Of a DNA stretch of 64,000 nucleotides, positions 13,001-28,000 are shown piece by piece. Below the pieces are notes generated by a model. It ran no database searches. It saw nothing but the letters and a program-made list of their open reading frames with translations, and was not told the DNA's origin. Each line of letters begins with the position of its first letter. Within the stretch, counting starts at the first letter, position 1. Origin of the DNA: Okapia johnstoni. Its lineage: Eukaryota; Chordata; Mammalia; Artiodactyla; Giraffidae. The stretch is from NCBI GenBank assembly GCA_024291935.2, contig CM044313.1, forward strand, positions 83,141,001 to 83,205,000. Direction: 5' to 3'. The position numbers and the translations under genes are program-made.

Positions 13001-16000
13001 TAATATGACAAGGCTCACTAGAAACATAATTAATCAAGATGTTAGTGAATGTGATTTAGTCAGCTAGGCAAAATTTCAGCATGAATCTGATAAGGCACCA
13101 AGAAAATTAAAAAGGTTAATGCACACTAATGGGCTTCCTAATTATATTATAGTATAAAACATTGATCTGAATGTCACTGAAACATGTTTTATTGTGTTTC
13201 CAGATATTAAGACATACAATCCAAAGCTTAAGAGGAAAATTTTTCTTCTTGTTTACATCCCCCTATGCTTATATTTACCAGCAAATAAAACATTACAGCA
13301 AAGGAGAGAGAAAATATGATACTGCTGCTGCCAAGTCGCGTCAGTCGTGTCTGACTCTGCGACCCCATAGACGGCAGCCCACCAGGCTCCCCCGTCCCTG
13401 AGATTTTCCAGGCAAGAACACTGGGGTGGGTTGCCATTTCCTTCTCCAAGGCATGAAAGTGAAAAGTGAAAGTGAAGTCACTCAGTCGTGTCCGACTCTT
13501 AGCGACCCCATGGACTGCAGCCTACCAGGCTCCTCCGTCCATGGGATCTTCCAGGCAAAAGTACTGGAGTGGGTTGCCATTGCCTTCTCCGAAATAAGAC
13601 ACAATACATGACGAAAGTGAACTCATTAAGCACAGTAACCAAAATTAATATTATTTTTAGCTTTGAAGCAGTTTATTGATTTTTAACTTTTGCCACATTT
13701 TAGTATACTGCTCCATGACAATTTTGGGGGTAAATAAGTACATAGGGGACAAATAAGAATTCAGAACATAAAGTTTTTGTGTGCGTGTTCCAAAGTAGAG
13801 ATTAACTACATAGGAGGAAAACAGGAATTCAGAATATAAAATCTTAATTATTGCATTTCAAAAAGTAGCTAAAAAGCTTGCAGGAAATTTTGTTACTTTA
13901 TTTTTGTGGTCTTGATATATCTTCTCTCTCTAATTCAAATCATCTTTGTCACTGCTTGTATTACTCCTTTCCTTCAAATCATGTAGTGGAATTTGTAGTT
14001 ATATGTGTTCCTTTGTTCATTTGCTTTCTTGTCCATACGAGCGGTTCCATGAGAGCAGAGACCATCTTGTTGAATGTACTATTGCATCTCCAGCATTCAA
14101 ACGGTGTCTGGCACTGTTTTAAAATTTATTCTTCACTTATACTATTTATTCATGTATTTTTATGTGTTTCATTTGTTTATGCTATTTACTTAGGAACTTT
14201 TTAATACAAGTTTATTAAAAAGTATAGAATTAATGAATGCATAAGATTATTGAGAACCCCTGAAAGCCAACCAAAGAACTCTCAATGTAATTAGACTAGG
14301 TCTTTAAAAAAATTGGGCTTCCCAGTGGTACTAGTGGTAAAGAACCAATCAGTCAATGCAGGTGATGTAAGAGACACGGGTTCAATCACTGGGTTGGGAG
14401 GATTCCCTGGAGAAGGGAATGGAAACCTATTCCAGTATTCTTGCCTGGAAAATCCCATGGACAGAGGAGCCTGGTGGGCTACAGTCCATGGGGTCACAAA
14501 GAGTGGGACACGACTGAAGCATCCTAGCATGCGTGCAATGCATGCAACACTCTTACTCTTAAAAAAATTAATAAACAAGACTTGAGAGGAATGTTCATGT
14601 AAGATGTAATTGCCCCCAGTTACTGGGGGACCAGAGAAAAATAAATGCTTTCATTTGCACAGTATTTTAAAAATGCATTACCTTTTTGACAGTTATAATC
14701 CCTTCCTGAGTTTCCTGATCGGTGATGACATCAAACATGTCCAGCCCCTCTCCCTCTGTAATGCTGTACTCGATTTCAGCATTTTCTCCCACGTCGGCAT
14801 CGCTGGCTTTGATCCTGCCAATTGGTGTACCCGGTGGAGAAGATTCAGGGGTTTTAAACTGATATGTACCTATTAATGACCAGACAAATACAAGTCAAAC
14901 ACAGACTAATTACACCCCATCATAATAAAAACAAAACCCATTTTCTAGCAGTTTGTTCAGATAGTACCATGGATGCAGGCAGATTTGTGCTTTCCTTAAA
15001 ATAATTAATGGTGCCCTTGTCTCTTTTTTTTACTTTCATGGTTGTTAAGAATATTTATTCTATTTCATGACTTGTCTCTTGGCAAAGGGAAAACACTTTT
15101 CTTGTCCTGTAAGTAAGCTTCCAAGTTTATGGTGTGATTGGGAGAAAGTCTGAACTGTTAGAGGAGGGTGCAGTTTTCGAAGCCTCCTGTTAATGTAATC
15201 TAGCAGAAAGAATAGAAAAGAATTTAACCGGAACTGTGACTTTAAGCCAGTTACTAGGTATTCTTTAAGAGTTCTTTCTGTCATTGCTAATAGTAACTGA
15301 AGGTGAAAACAAATTACAGCACTTCAGAGAATGTATCCAAGTAGAGACGAGATTCCTTCACTCATATGTGGAGCTGGTTTAGTTGCAGTTAAGGATATGT
15401 ATAAATAAACTGAGGAATAAAGCTCTGAAATTCTTCTAGCTCTGACTGATTTTTTTTTCCTTTAAATATTAGTGTCTTTTTTATACATGGATCTCTCCCA
15501 TTCTTGTATTTATACCACTAATTAAAAACTCTATTATATAGACATACACTTTTCTTACGTCTTCATGTTGGAAAATTAGTCAAAGGAGACTACATGTGAG
15601 TTTCAGTTTAAGTATGCCAGGCTAGCATGTCCTTAGCACCACCCCTCCACCCCAAAATAGCAAAAACAAAAGTTACCCTACTCTCGACCATTACATTTTA
15701 CCCACTATTTACACAAATTGCCTTGGAAAGAAAATTTACACTATGACACTACTAAAGTGTGAAAGTCTCTCAGTCGTGTCCGACTCTTTGTGACCCCATG
15801 GACTATATAGTCCATGGAATTCTCCAGGCCAGAATACTGGAGTGGGTAGCCTTTCCCTTCTCTAGAGGATCTTCCCAACCCAGGGATCAAACCCAGGTCT
15901 CCCACATTGCAAGTGGGTTCTTTACCAACTGAGCTATCAGGGAAGCCCCCAAAAGTATAATACTTTAATAATATTTAATTCACTAAGTATTGAGCTCATT

Positions 16001-19000
16001 CTTGATATGATGATAAAAGAGGTCAGTTTTATCATGAGGGAAGTGTTAAGTGTACTTGAGTGCCTCCACTACCTTCCTATATTCTCTTATCCCTCACCTT
16101 AGGACATTATGCAGAAATGGTCACAGTCTATTCTAGGAGAGAGTGGAGAGGGGGAAGTCCCCGGTAACAAGGTATGGGTAAATCCTCCTGCTATCCTTCC
16201 CCAAGCCATTTCCACATAGAAAAGAGGTTTTGGGAGAACGTGTTGGTGATCCCGATTTTTTCATGTCAGGCTCCTGAATGGATGTTTTAGGTTTCATAAA
16301 AACTGTCTTCTGCCTGTTAAATAGAAATAAGTTAGCTATTCTGTTTTTGCATTTAGCTAACTATGATTAAATACTTGAAAAAAGTAGATAGTATGGAGAT
16401 TCCTTAAGAAACTAGGAATAAAACCACCATATGACCCAGGAGTCCCACTTCTAGGCATATACCCTGGAGAAACCAAAATTGAAAAAGACACATGTATCCC
16501 AGTGTTCATTGCAGCACTATTTATAATAGCTAGAACATGCAAGTGACCTAGATGTCCATCGACAGCTGAATGGATAAATAAGCTGTGGTATATATACACA
16601 ATGGAATATTACTCAGCCATAAAAAGGAACACATTTGAGTCAGTTCTAATGAGGTGGATGAACCTAGAACCTGTTATACAGAGTGAAGTAAGTCAGAAAG
16701 AGAAAGATAAATATCATATTCTAATGCACGTATATGGAATATAGAAAAATTGTACTGAAGAATTTATTTACAGGGCAGCAATGGAGAAACAGACATAGAG
16801 AATAGACTTATGGACATGGTGAGAGGGGAGGAGAGGGTGAGATGTATGGAAAGAGTAACATGGAAACTTACATTACCATATGTAAAATAGATAGCCAACG
16901 GGAATTTGCTATATGGCTCAGGAAACTCAAACAGCGGCTCTGTATCAACCTAGAGGGGGTAGGATGGGGATGGAGATGGATGGGATGTTCAAAAGGGAGG
17001 GCATATATGTATACCTATGACTGATTCATGTTGAGGTTTGACAGAAAACAGAATTCTGTAAAGGAATTATTCTTCAATAAAAAATAAATTATTTTTTTTT
17101 TTAAAGTAAAGAAAATACAAGTATTTCCTGTTGATCTGTGTGTATCTCCATTATAAAAGAAGCTCTTAATCGGTTGACTGGCTCTAAAAAAATGGCCACA
17201 TTTGAGTAAGTGGGTTTTGTACTTAATGATGGGCAACTATTTTCTCCTATAAGAAGGGATTCAGGTATTAAATAGTTTTCTCCAGTGGCTCAGGCAGTAA
17301 AAAATCTGCCTGCCATGCAGGAGACCTGGATTCGATCCCTGAGTTGGGAAGATCCCCTGGAGAAGGGGATAGTACCCACTCCAGTATTCTGGCCTGGAGA
17401 ATTTCATGGATTGTGTAGTCCATGGGGTTGCAAAGAGTCGGACATGACTGAGTGACTTTCACTTAGGAAATCATGGTCAGAAAGGAATTTTGATGTTGGA
17501 AGAAAAATGACATGAAAGCCAGTACCCACTAAGGTCTACAAGTGAACAGGTCAAGTGCATTGCTTAAGAGTGGGCAGTTATCTTCCTTCATCTTCCTTCT
17601 TATCTAATCATGATTGTTAAAGATTTTAGAGATGACTTTTGGCATCTCAGTTAACCATAATGTGGAAAACTATTTATGAGTAGAAATGGTTTAAGTATAT
17701 AGTTATTTCTACAGTTTTATTTTTAGAAACAGTAAAATGATAAATCCTCGCCTTACAAAGACTTAAAGGAGATTACATGCCTGATTAAATTCACAAAATA
17801 TACGGTCAATTTTTTCCTAATAAATAGCAGCGTGCTTGTAAACATATGTTTTGCACAAGCATATTTATGTCTGTGGTAATCTTATTAATAAAGAAAAATA
17901 AAACAATGATATTGCTTTTATAATAACCGACATATCAGACAACTGCTCAGCTAATTACTGATAAACGTTTACATCTACTGAGCATCAGTACTGTCAGCTC
18001 ACTTTTAGTGAATGTGCCAGTTCTTACTAAGTTCACTAACTTTGGCAATTAATAACAATAAAGAAAAAATACATATCATTCTTAAAGTTACAGTTTTACA
18101 AAAGTTCCCCGAAGAAAGTCATCCAATCAAATGTCCTACTCTGGGGAAACCGAGGAGGGTTGTCATTGACGTCAGTCAGCGTGATGTTCACCGTGGTAGT
18201 CCCAGATAATCCTCCCATCTGGCCACCCATATCCTTGGCTTGAATCACCACTTGGTACTGCTCCCTGTTTTCTCGATCCATGTTGAGCAAGGCTGTCTTG
18301 ATGATACCTGTGGGTATGAAATTCAGAAATGGAAAGGGATGTAGTAAAAATACTTTCCAAAATTATTTATTTATGCAAACAAACATAGACTGTCACCCAC
18401 AATGTGCCTAACACTATGCAGATGTCATGGGTGACCATAAAGATGATTGATCATAGATAATCTTTGTACTGAAGGAAATTAAAACCACATAGGGGAGGTA
18501 GATACATTAAAACATACATACACACACACACACACACGCACACACTCATTCACCTATAATGCAAGAAGAATGAAAACAAATGTAAGTTACATCCTTCAGT
18601 AATGCAGACTGTAAGTTGTATAACTGTTAAGTGTTATAAGATGACACAGCAAAACATAACTTGGCATGTGGCACAGTGCTATACTACTATGCCACAGTAG
18701 AATAAAAGACAATTAGATGTATTATGAGGAAACTGTTAAGAAAGTCATATATACTTGAAAAGACTTCCTTAATGTCTCGGGGGGTAAAGAATCTGCCTGC
18801 TGATGCATGAGACGTGGGTTCGATCCCTGGATGGGTAGACCCACTGGAGGAGGAAGCAGCAACTCACTCTAGTATTCTTGCCTGGGAAATTCCAAGGACT
18901 AGGGAGTCTGGCGGGCTGCAGTCCATGGGGTCAAAAAGAGGTGGACATGACTGAGCATGCATATGTACGTGCGTATACTTGCACTGACTCTTGAGTTTCA

Positions 19001-22000
19001 CTTTACTGAATTGAGTGATTCCTTATCAAATATACCCACCATAACGAATGTTCTGAGGATCTTCTAAACCACAGAACTATAGTCTTATGAAAACAGTATT
19101 GGTTCTCTCATAATAATCATCTTGTATGATCCTAGAGAATCTTTTCCCTAAAGCTGAGGTGAACTTTAGTTCAACAGGTCCTAGAAGTGACCAACACTCT
19201 TCAGCTAGATAAAAATTATCTCTATTGTTAGGTAGTTATAAAATAATTAGTTTAAAGAACTTCTAGAATTTTGCCTACTTTCTGTGTAAGGCTTGGGCTT
19301 AAATTAACCACATTCTTTCAAAAATCACTGATGAAGTCTTTATAACCGTCTCTGGTGGCATATTCCAGTGCTTAATGACTAATGAAACTGAAAATATCTT
19401 CCTTTATTTTTAACATAATACCTCAGACAACAGGTCAATTTTATTCCTATAGTGCTGGCTTCAGTGAAAGTGAAACTGCTTTCTATTCTCCAAATAATAG
19501 AACTTCTCTATTTAAATACAGGAGATCACCTTAGCCTTTTGTCCTTTAAGTTGAATAATTCTAATTTTTCATCCTCATTGTCTCTAAACTCAACATTTTC
19601 TTTCTCCTTGGGATTCTTTCCAAGTTCATTGCACCTCGTACATTGATTTCCAACTAGATATAGTAACTTGGAAAGATTTTGATATCCAAACAATAATGGA
19701 AGCTTGAAAATTGGGTAAAAGGAACTTGACTCCTAACATGATAGCAAAAATACATGTGGAAATTACTATAAGTTCAAGTTCAGTTCAGTTCAGTTGCTTG
19801 GTCGTGACCGACTCTTTGCGATCCCATGGACTGCAGCACGTGTTCATCACCAACTCCTGGAGCTTACTCCAACTCATGTCCATCAAGTCAGTGATGCCAT
19901 CCAACCATCTCATCTTCTGTCATCCCCTTCTCCTCCCACCTTCAATCTTCCCCAGCATCAGGGTCTTTTCCAATGAGTCAGTTCTTTGCATCAAGTGGCC
20001 AAAGTATTGGAGTTTCAGCTTCAGTATCAGTCCTTCCAATGAATATTCAGGACTGATTTCCTTTAGGATGGACTGGTTGGATCTCCTTGCAGTCCAAGAG
20101 ACTCTCAAGAGTCTTCTCCAACACCACAGTTCAAAAGCATCAGTTCTTCAGCACTCAGCTTTCATTATAGTCCAACTCTCACATCCATACATGACTACTG
20201 GAAAAACCATAGCTTTGACTAGACGGACATTTGTTGGTAAAGTAATGTCTCTGCTTTTTACTATGCTGTCTAGGTTAGTCATAGCTTTTCTTCCAAGGAG
20301 CAAACATCTTTTAATTTCATGGCTGCAGTCACCATCTGCAGTGATTTTGGAGCTCAAGAAAAAAAAATCTGTCACTGTTTCTATTGTTTCCCCATCTATT
20401 TGCCATGAAGTGACAGGATCGGATGCCACAATCTTAGTTTTCTGAATGTTGAGTTTTAAGCCAGTGTTACAATACAGTACAAGTGGTATGCGTTAAAACA
20501 CAGTTCATCATAGATAGTGTGCTACTTTGTGGAGAAAGTGCAGAAAACTGAGATGTGGAAAAAAGACTTAAAGCAATCCATTTTTTTTTTTTTTTAGGGC
20601 GGTATCAGTTAAGATAAGCTAGACAATGTGACAACCAACAAAGTAAAACCTCAGTGGCTTAACAAAACTAAAGTGCTCTGGGCAGGCCAGAAAGAAAATC
20701 TGCTCATGATAACCTTTAGACATTCAGGCTGAAGACTCGCTTGATACTGGTTTCCATCCATGATCACTGTGGCAAGTGGGAGGGAAAATGGTGGATTATG
20801 CACCAGGTCTAAAAATTTTGCTTGGAAATGACTCATATGACTACCACATTTTATTGCCCCAAATAAATCATATGGCTACATCTAGCTTTCCAGTAAGGTA
20901 GAGAAATGCAATCCTGCTAAGTAACTAGAAAAAGAAGAATCAGAATGTGTAAACAACCCTTGTGGCTATCAAAAGGGGTTGTCCTTTTAGTTTTATCTCA
21001 AACTGGAGGGAATAATAAGGCAATGTGTAATTTTTCCAAATCTCCCTTGTATAAACACAGTAGCTGAAAGATCCATTGTCAGATTTCTTGATTAAAATGA
21101 TCTGGATGTCATGTTTACAAATATGTCATTGGTGCTTGGGAGATGAATCTAAGAAAATTCAATCACACTGATTATTTTTATTAGATGCTAGCTCAGCTGA
21201 GCATGTCAATTAAAATTACAGATCTTAAAAAGAAGATGCAAGAGGAATTCTAACCTGTTTCTGATTCAACTGAAAAATAGGGCTGCCCCTGTAGGATGCT
21301 ATAGACAACTTTAGCACTGTTCCCGTAGGTTGGATCATCAGCGTCAGTTGCAGTGACTTGGACAACAAATGTGCCTGTAATGACAGAAACATGAATTGAA
21401 AATAAATTAAGGATTCCTTATGGATCCTCGATACCCACACATTAGGAAAAAGCACAATCATACTTCTATACAAAACTATCATGGCAAGGGAGTGGAGAAC
21501 CACAGTAGGATGCTAGGCTAAAAAGCCTTGGATTTCTTATTCTGAAGGAATGTGAGCGACGTTCATAAATTTTGAAAGGATTAAATTGGGCTTCCCAGGT
21601 GACTCAGTGGTAAAGAATCTGCCTGCAATTCAGGAGACATAGATTCGACATCTGGGTTGGGATCATTCCCTGGAGAAGGAAATGGCAACCCACTCCGGTA
21701 TTCTTGCCTAGGAGATCCCATGGACAGAGGAGACTGGCAGGATACAGTTCATGGGGCTGCAAAAGAATTGGATATGGTCACTCAGCTGGTAAAGAATCTG
21801 CTTGCAATGCAGCAGACCTGGGTTTGATCCCTGGGTTGGGAAGATCCCCTGGAGAAGGGAATGCCTATCCATCTGCTGTATTCTTGCCTGGAGAATCCCC
21901 ATGAACAGAGGAGCCAGTGGGCTACGGTCTATGAGGTCGCAAAGAGTCAGACATGACTGAGAGACATTCACTTCCCATTAGTGACTAAAAACAACAAGGA

Positions 22001-25000
22001 TTAAATGTAAGGGGAGCAGGGGAATGATCGTGACTTTGGGTGGAACTGATTCCAGTCCATCTCCAAGGGTGAGATTTGATTGGGTTTTTGCTACAGTGAT
22101 TCTTTCAAGTTGTCTAGGCCTAAATCTATTGGCAGTTTGTACTACTTTTTTCTACAAGGATTAGTTTAGGTATTGTTCAATTGGAGGGCCATTTGTGATT
22201 TTGCTGGAAATTTGTTGTGTCGTAGGTGCTTTTGCTCCCTGAATGTAACATGCTGATGTGGAGCTTGAAAATGCAGCACCTATTTTGTGATCTTGGCAAT
22301 GCCAGTCCGAGGACAAAGCTGAATAGGACAAAATTACAGGGAAATAGGTAGAATCCAAATAAAACTATGTTCAAAGTCCACTTTGCTTTTAGACTTAATG
22401 TGACCGATAAACAGTTTCATTGTTTAAAGTAATTTGAATTGGGTTTTCTGTTACTTGTAAATAAAAGCATCCTAGGTGATAAATCTATCTGATAATTCTA
22501 AAAGGTTGAAAGGCCTTCTCTTGAACCTTAAGAGAAGCAGTTTTGGATTAAGTAAAGAATTAATTGGAATAGTGGGGAATACACATCTGGAATTTATAAT
22601 CCCCAAAGATGATTATAATTAAATGTACAAAGAAAGTTATGTTGTTTCAGATTGGCATTCTTATTTTAGAGACCATAGTTAATAATCTTCTTAGTACCCC
22701 TAATCCCCATGAAATTCCATGCAAAGTTTTATGTGTATGCCTAAGTGGATATGACACAGTGGAGAAGTGCCATAGATTTTATCTGATTCTGATAGGGGTC
22801 TGTGACTTCATAAAAAGGTAAGACCCTCTGATTAAGATCATTTTATGGATGATTTTTGGTATTCATATTAGACAGAGTAAACATACTGATAGAATTCTCC
22901 TGTCCATGAACAGGGTAGGGAAGTCACAGTTAGGGAATACTGGAATTTTCACCTTGCTTTTATAATATCTAACCAATTCTATTTATTGAACTAATACACT
23001 ATACTGTCATAGGGTGGCATACTGTTGGATGTAGCATGTTGATGCATAAGGTAGAGCATCCATCCTTGTAATTTAGCAAGGAATGAGGGAAGAATGAAAG
23101 CATAAGATTTTAGAGTGAGAATTAATAGAAGTCAACAAACACCTATGTTCTTACTTGACATTAATGCAAAATTTGATTGCTTTTAGAACATGACTATCTG
23201 GATATTTTGAGTGCCTATTAGTTGCTGATGTGGTACTTGGGGCTGTGCACTTGTTTTTTCCTTTCATTCTTATGATAAGGATTTAGGAGTTGATGTTTAT
23301 TATTTCTTTTTTATAGATATGAAACTGGAGGGTCAGAGACATCAAGTCGTTTATTTACCTAAGGCCACATAGTTGCTTATTAGTAGTGATAGTTTCAAAC
23401 TCTGGTCCATTTGATATCAAAGTCCATTTATACCACCTTGTTGCTGTCCCACTACCTTTATATGATTCCTTTAGGATGCCTTTATTATCACAATAATGAC
23501 ATGTTAATTTATGATAACAATAAATATCAACATAACTGTGCCTGTGTGCAAATTGGAAAAAGCCTTCTTTTCCTCAAGACCTGTTATTGCCAGCTACCCC
23601 CCAAATATTTATAAAACATATTTAACTATAATGGCTTCAGAAGCAAATGGTGCTCCTTATATTATACAGTCACACTTTTCGCATCTGGCTATAGCTGTTC
23701 TGTATGGTGCGGATGACCCGACAGTCTTTCATTAATTCTTTTTGCCCTTTACCACACAGAGGAAAAATATTTTTTTTCCTAACAAATCTTCTGTTTAAAA
23801 GAATTCTAATCCTCCACTTTGGTGATGATTTGTGATTTTTCTAACAAAACAAAGTGACTTCAAGTAATGAGATGAGCAATTTCTTCATGAGAAAAATTTG
23901 GATGTTTTATAATCGTTTCTGTAGATTAGCTATTGTTCAAGTCTTGGAACTGTGAGCTGAAATATCCTTGATAGCTGACTCACAGAATGATGGAAATGTT
24001 TTTATTATGTAATCTAGCCCTTTTGAACTTGACACCGAGTGAAACTTAAAATAACCCTTTACAGAAGTAGTTGAAAATTTGTCACTGTCTCCTGAAGTGT
24101 TTTAATGTGGTTAACAATGATGTCAGTAGGATTTTTTTCTTAATTTAAGAAAAATTCACATTTTCCCAATCTAAGCAAACTAAATGCACACATTAAAATT
24201 GGTAGTAGAATTCTGCAGAGTATTAACTTACCATATTAATGTCATGAGTCTCAATTTTCACCACTTAATAAAGACTATATCCCATAGACATCATCTGCAT
24301 ATTATTCATGGATTTTTAAAAAAGTTTTCTTTGAGTCTCTTTCTCAAATATAATTACTCTTCAGTCTGAACTGTAAACTCAGGGCTTTTGTTTTCCACTG
24401 GGGAGATCTTTACCTAATGCCCAATTCTACTATAGGCTAAGAGAAATATAGAGGACTATCAAGAAATAAAGTGGGCATTTAGAGTGGGAGAGGAAGCAGA
24501 TGAAATGATCTCTCCTTCTCCCTGCCCTTCTCACTCTGCCACTTTTCATTCCCTAATCACTAGAGGAAATATTGTTTTCTTAAAAATAATAGGACTAATC
24601 TTAGGAGACACTGGTCCACTTACAAAAAGGACCTAAATGGATTGTTTGAAACACAGTGTATCTAGAATGTAGCATCCAAGTTCATTCAATTCAGCAAATT
24701 TCACTCATAGGATTCCTGAGTCAGTTGATGTACTAGAGGAAACAATTGAATCACATCTCACTTACCGACATCAGACATTTCGGGAACAGTGGCCGTGTAA
24801 ACCTCCTTGGTGAATATTGGTTCATTGTCATTGATGTCATGGATCTTGATGATGAATTCAGACTCTGGCTCCACGGGTCTCCCTGTTTTTCTGTTTATAG
24901 CCTGAGCTCGAAGTATGTAAACAGGTTTTTCTTCCCTGTCCAGCCTCTTTGTGGCCTGTATGTCCCCTGTGTTTTCATTGATAATGAAGAGATCTCCTGC

Positions 25001-28000
25001 TCCATCTCCTGAAAGGATATATTTAAGTGATCCATCTCCTCTATCCTGGTCTGAATGTAACTAGTGTAGAAAAAAAAATGAAAGAAAGTAAAAGTCAAGC
25101 ATGTGATCCTAAACTGTTTGTCTTTATAATGCAATGCTATGTTCACTTTCATTCAAGTCTTTCTAAGGGTTGCAGATTTTTTTCTTTTACTGTTTACCGA
25201 AATCCTCAATAGTAAATGTCATTCGTTAATGAGCATGTTTCCTTATAATCACAGAAATTTCCAGAACTGGAACTCGTGTAAAGTTTAGTAATCTTCATTT
25301 GAAGACTCAAAAACTACAGGCCAGAACAATAGAAAAATGCCCAAGGACACATTAGCCTGGCTGGAACAGAACTATTTTCACTATTTCTCTATTTTCACTA
25401 CAGCTTTCAGATTCTATTAATACACCCACCTCCTCACGTTTATGTACACATACTTACTATAGAAGCAATACACTGTTGAGAAAAAGATTTTGGATTTTTT
25501 AATCAGAGAGTACATTCTGCATCTACACATTGCTATCTTGGTGAATTTAGGGAAGCTAGTCAATCTTTTTGATTCTAATATGATGGAGATTATTGTCAAT
25601 TTTCTAGGAAATGTGAAATTTATTTATTTATGAAATTCAACTCAGAGTGTTTGAAAAAAAAAAAAATCTTAAGTGCTGCCAGGGACAATGCCTTGAATCC
25701 CCACCAAATATGTCATTTACACAGTCACTTGGAATAAGAATATTTAACACATATTTTAGTTTAATATGGGAAAGGACCTTCTAAAAATTAGAGGCAGCCT
25801 AAAATTGAATAATCTGTCTTAGGAAGTGGTGGGCTCTCTGCCCCTGAAGGCAATCAAGCAGAGGTTCTGATAAGATAAACAGCCAGTGAAATGGGTCTGG
25901 GTAAAGGGTTGAGCTAATGAACATAAAGACACAACTAAAGTGAAGAGGATGATCTTGAAACTGTAGCCCATGTTACTTATTCTGAATTTCATTTCCACTG
26001 TGTTGACTTTCCTGCTGTTTCTTTAGTTCCCTTTTTCCCACCTCAGCAAGACTTTGAGGAGTATCTCATAGGTCTTCTGATAATCTAAGGCTATTCACAA
26101 ATTTTTTCAAAAAGTGCTTTTTATCAAGCACTTTGTTCAGACCTCAGTTGTAAGTATACATACAGAAAGGTTAGTGTTCATAGGAAGGCTGCTAATCTTA
26201 AAACCCGTGAGGACCCTGTGAGGTCCTCCTGGGTATAAAAGCCCTTGAGTCTGCAGACTCAAGCAGTTACTAATTAGGGAACTGAGGGAATGCACAAACA
26301 AAGGAAAAGCAAATCATTCAGTGATAAGACAGAGTCCTAGTTATACACAGTCCTAAGAGATATACATAACAATCTGACAAATACTTTGAGTTCTGCAGAA
26401 AGTAAGCCCCCCCACACGTGGAGGAGGATGATTTACATGCTACCACAAGCATGTAGGCCCCAGATTGTTTGAAACCAGAAGGTTGATGATTATGATTCTT
26501 GAAACATTACACTGTTACTTTACCATCAACCAGTCAGAAGAAGGTCTGTAAGCAGCAATTGTCATGCCAAATGTTGCCTTTAAAAACCCTTTCCTGAAAG
26601 CTATCAGGGAGTCCAGGTCTTTTGAGCATGAGCTACCCATTCTCCTTGCTTGGTGCCTACAATATATGCTATGCTTTCCTTCATTACAATCTGGAGTCAG
26701 TAGATTGCCTTTGCTGTTCAGCAGTTGAGCAGACCCAAATTCTGTTTGGTAACAATCTCTACCTTATTTCAACTCCATCTAAGTGGAGCATCAGCTATGT
26801 TACAATAGTAATGGCAACAACAGCAACAGGCAAACCAATGCTGTGTTCTCTTGATTAACACTGCATGGAATATTCAGAGTAACTTCTACAAACATATTTG
26901 AAAATAGAATCTCAGGGCAAAAGGGGGACTTCAAAACATGTAACCCAGACTTTATATAATTATGTCCCATGGAATATCATTTATACAAAATGCTGAGAAA
27001 CAAAGGTTCTGTGGCCCAACAATTTTGGGAAATACTTCATATTCTGCCTCTTTCTTGGAGTCTCCCATTGCCCATTAACCTAAGAAAGGCTATGAGTACC
27101 TACAGTTCCAAACTGTACTAAACATTATTTGACCTGGCTTTCCTGAACTTTCTTTGCTTATGAATCCTTTTGGGTGTGATCCATACTGATGTTCCCCAAA
27201 ACAGTTCCAAGAAACTCATTTTGTGAAACATGAGCTAATTGAATGCATCATTGCAGAGTCAAGAAACTGAGGCTCTAGAGTACATAGAGTTTCCCAAATC
27301 ACACAGATCATGTGAGAGTCAGATTAGGCCTTGAATGCAAGAAGAGACTTATAGATTATTCTGTGCAGCCACCTCATTTTGAGACATAAACTGTGTCCAA
27401 CACCGCACAGCTACTGCTAGTTAACAGCAGAGTTTGAGGAAGAGAATATTATTCATGCAATTAGTAGTCTTGAGAGCAATTTGACAGAAATAATGCAAGA
27501 TAAATGCAAACAGGGAAGAAATTGCTTAGAAGTGAGACAAATGCAATAAGAAATGTAAAACAAGTGCACACCATGATTTGTGTAATGTGATATGCTAAGA
27601 AAACGTTGAAACCCTGATTACACAGAAAGAGCCACTGGGGAAAGTTTTAACTCTCCATCGTCAAATTCTAATGACTGAAGAGAGCTCTTAAAAAGCTATT
27701 TCATTAACTCACGAGTAACGAAACCAATGTCATTGCCTGTTGGATCTGGCTCTGGGGCAGCTGTGGTCAGCATCCTGGCACAGTGCAGGGAGCACCACAC
27801 CAGGAGAACCACGTGTGGCTCTTGCTCATCCTCTCACTCACCAAGTGTGAGCTCATAGAAGAGTGAATTAACCTCCCAGCACCAGGATCCTTACCAGAAA
27901 ATGAAGATAATGGAGCTACAGGACAAGGCCGTCATGAAGCACTATTTAGAGACTATATACAAATACTTTGTTAATTCCTACATAAACATGGGATAAAAGC

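Noticed and set aside
17075..17095. AATAAA signals as the end of a transcript
   Set aside because: They lie in L1 or AT-rich intron; the true CDH6 end is beyond base 1.
19711..20445. 244-codon plus-strand ORF, the longest in the window
   Set aside because: It is the antisense reading of a BovB LINE 3' end; the same peptide recurs at other BovB copies (37554-38126 and 47920-48408).
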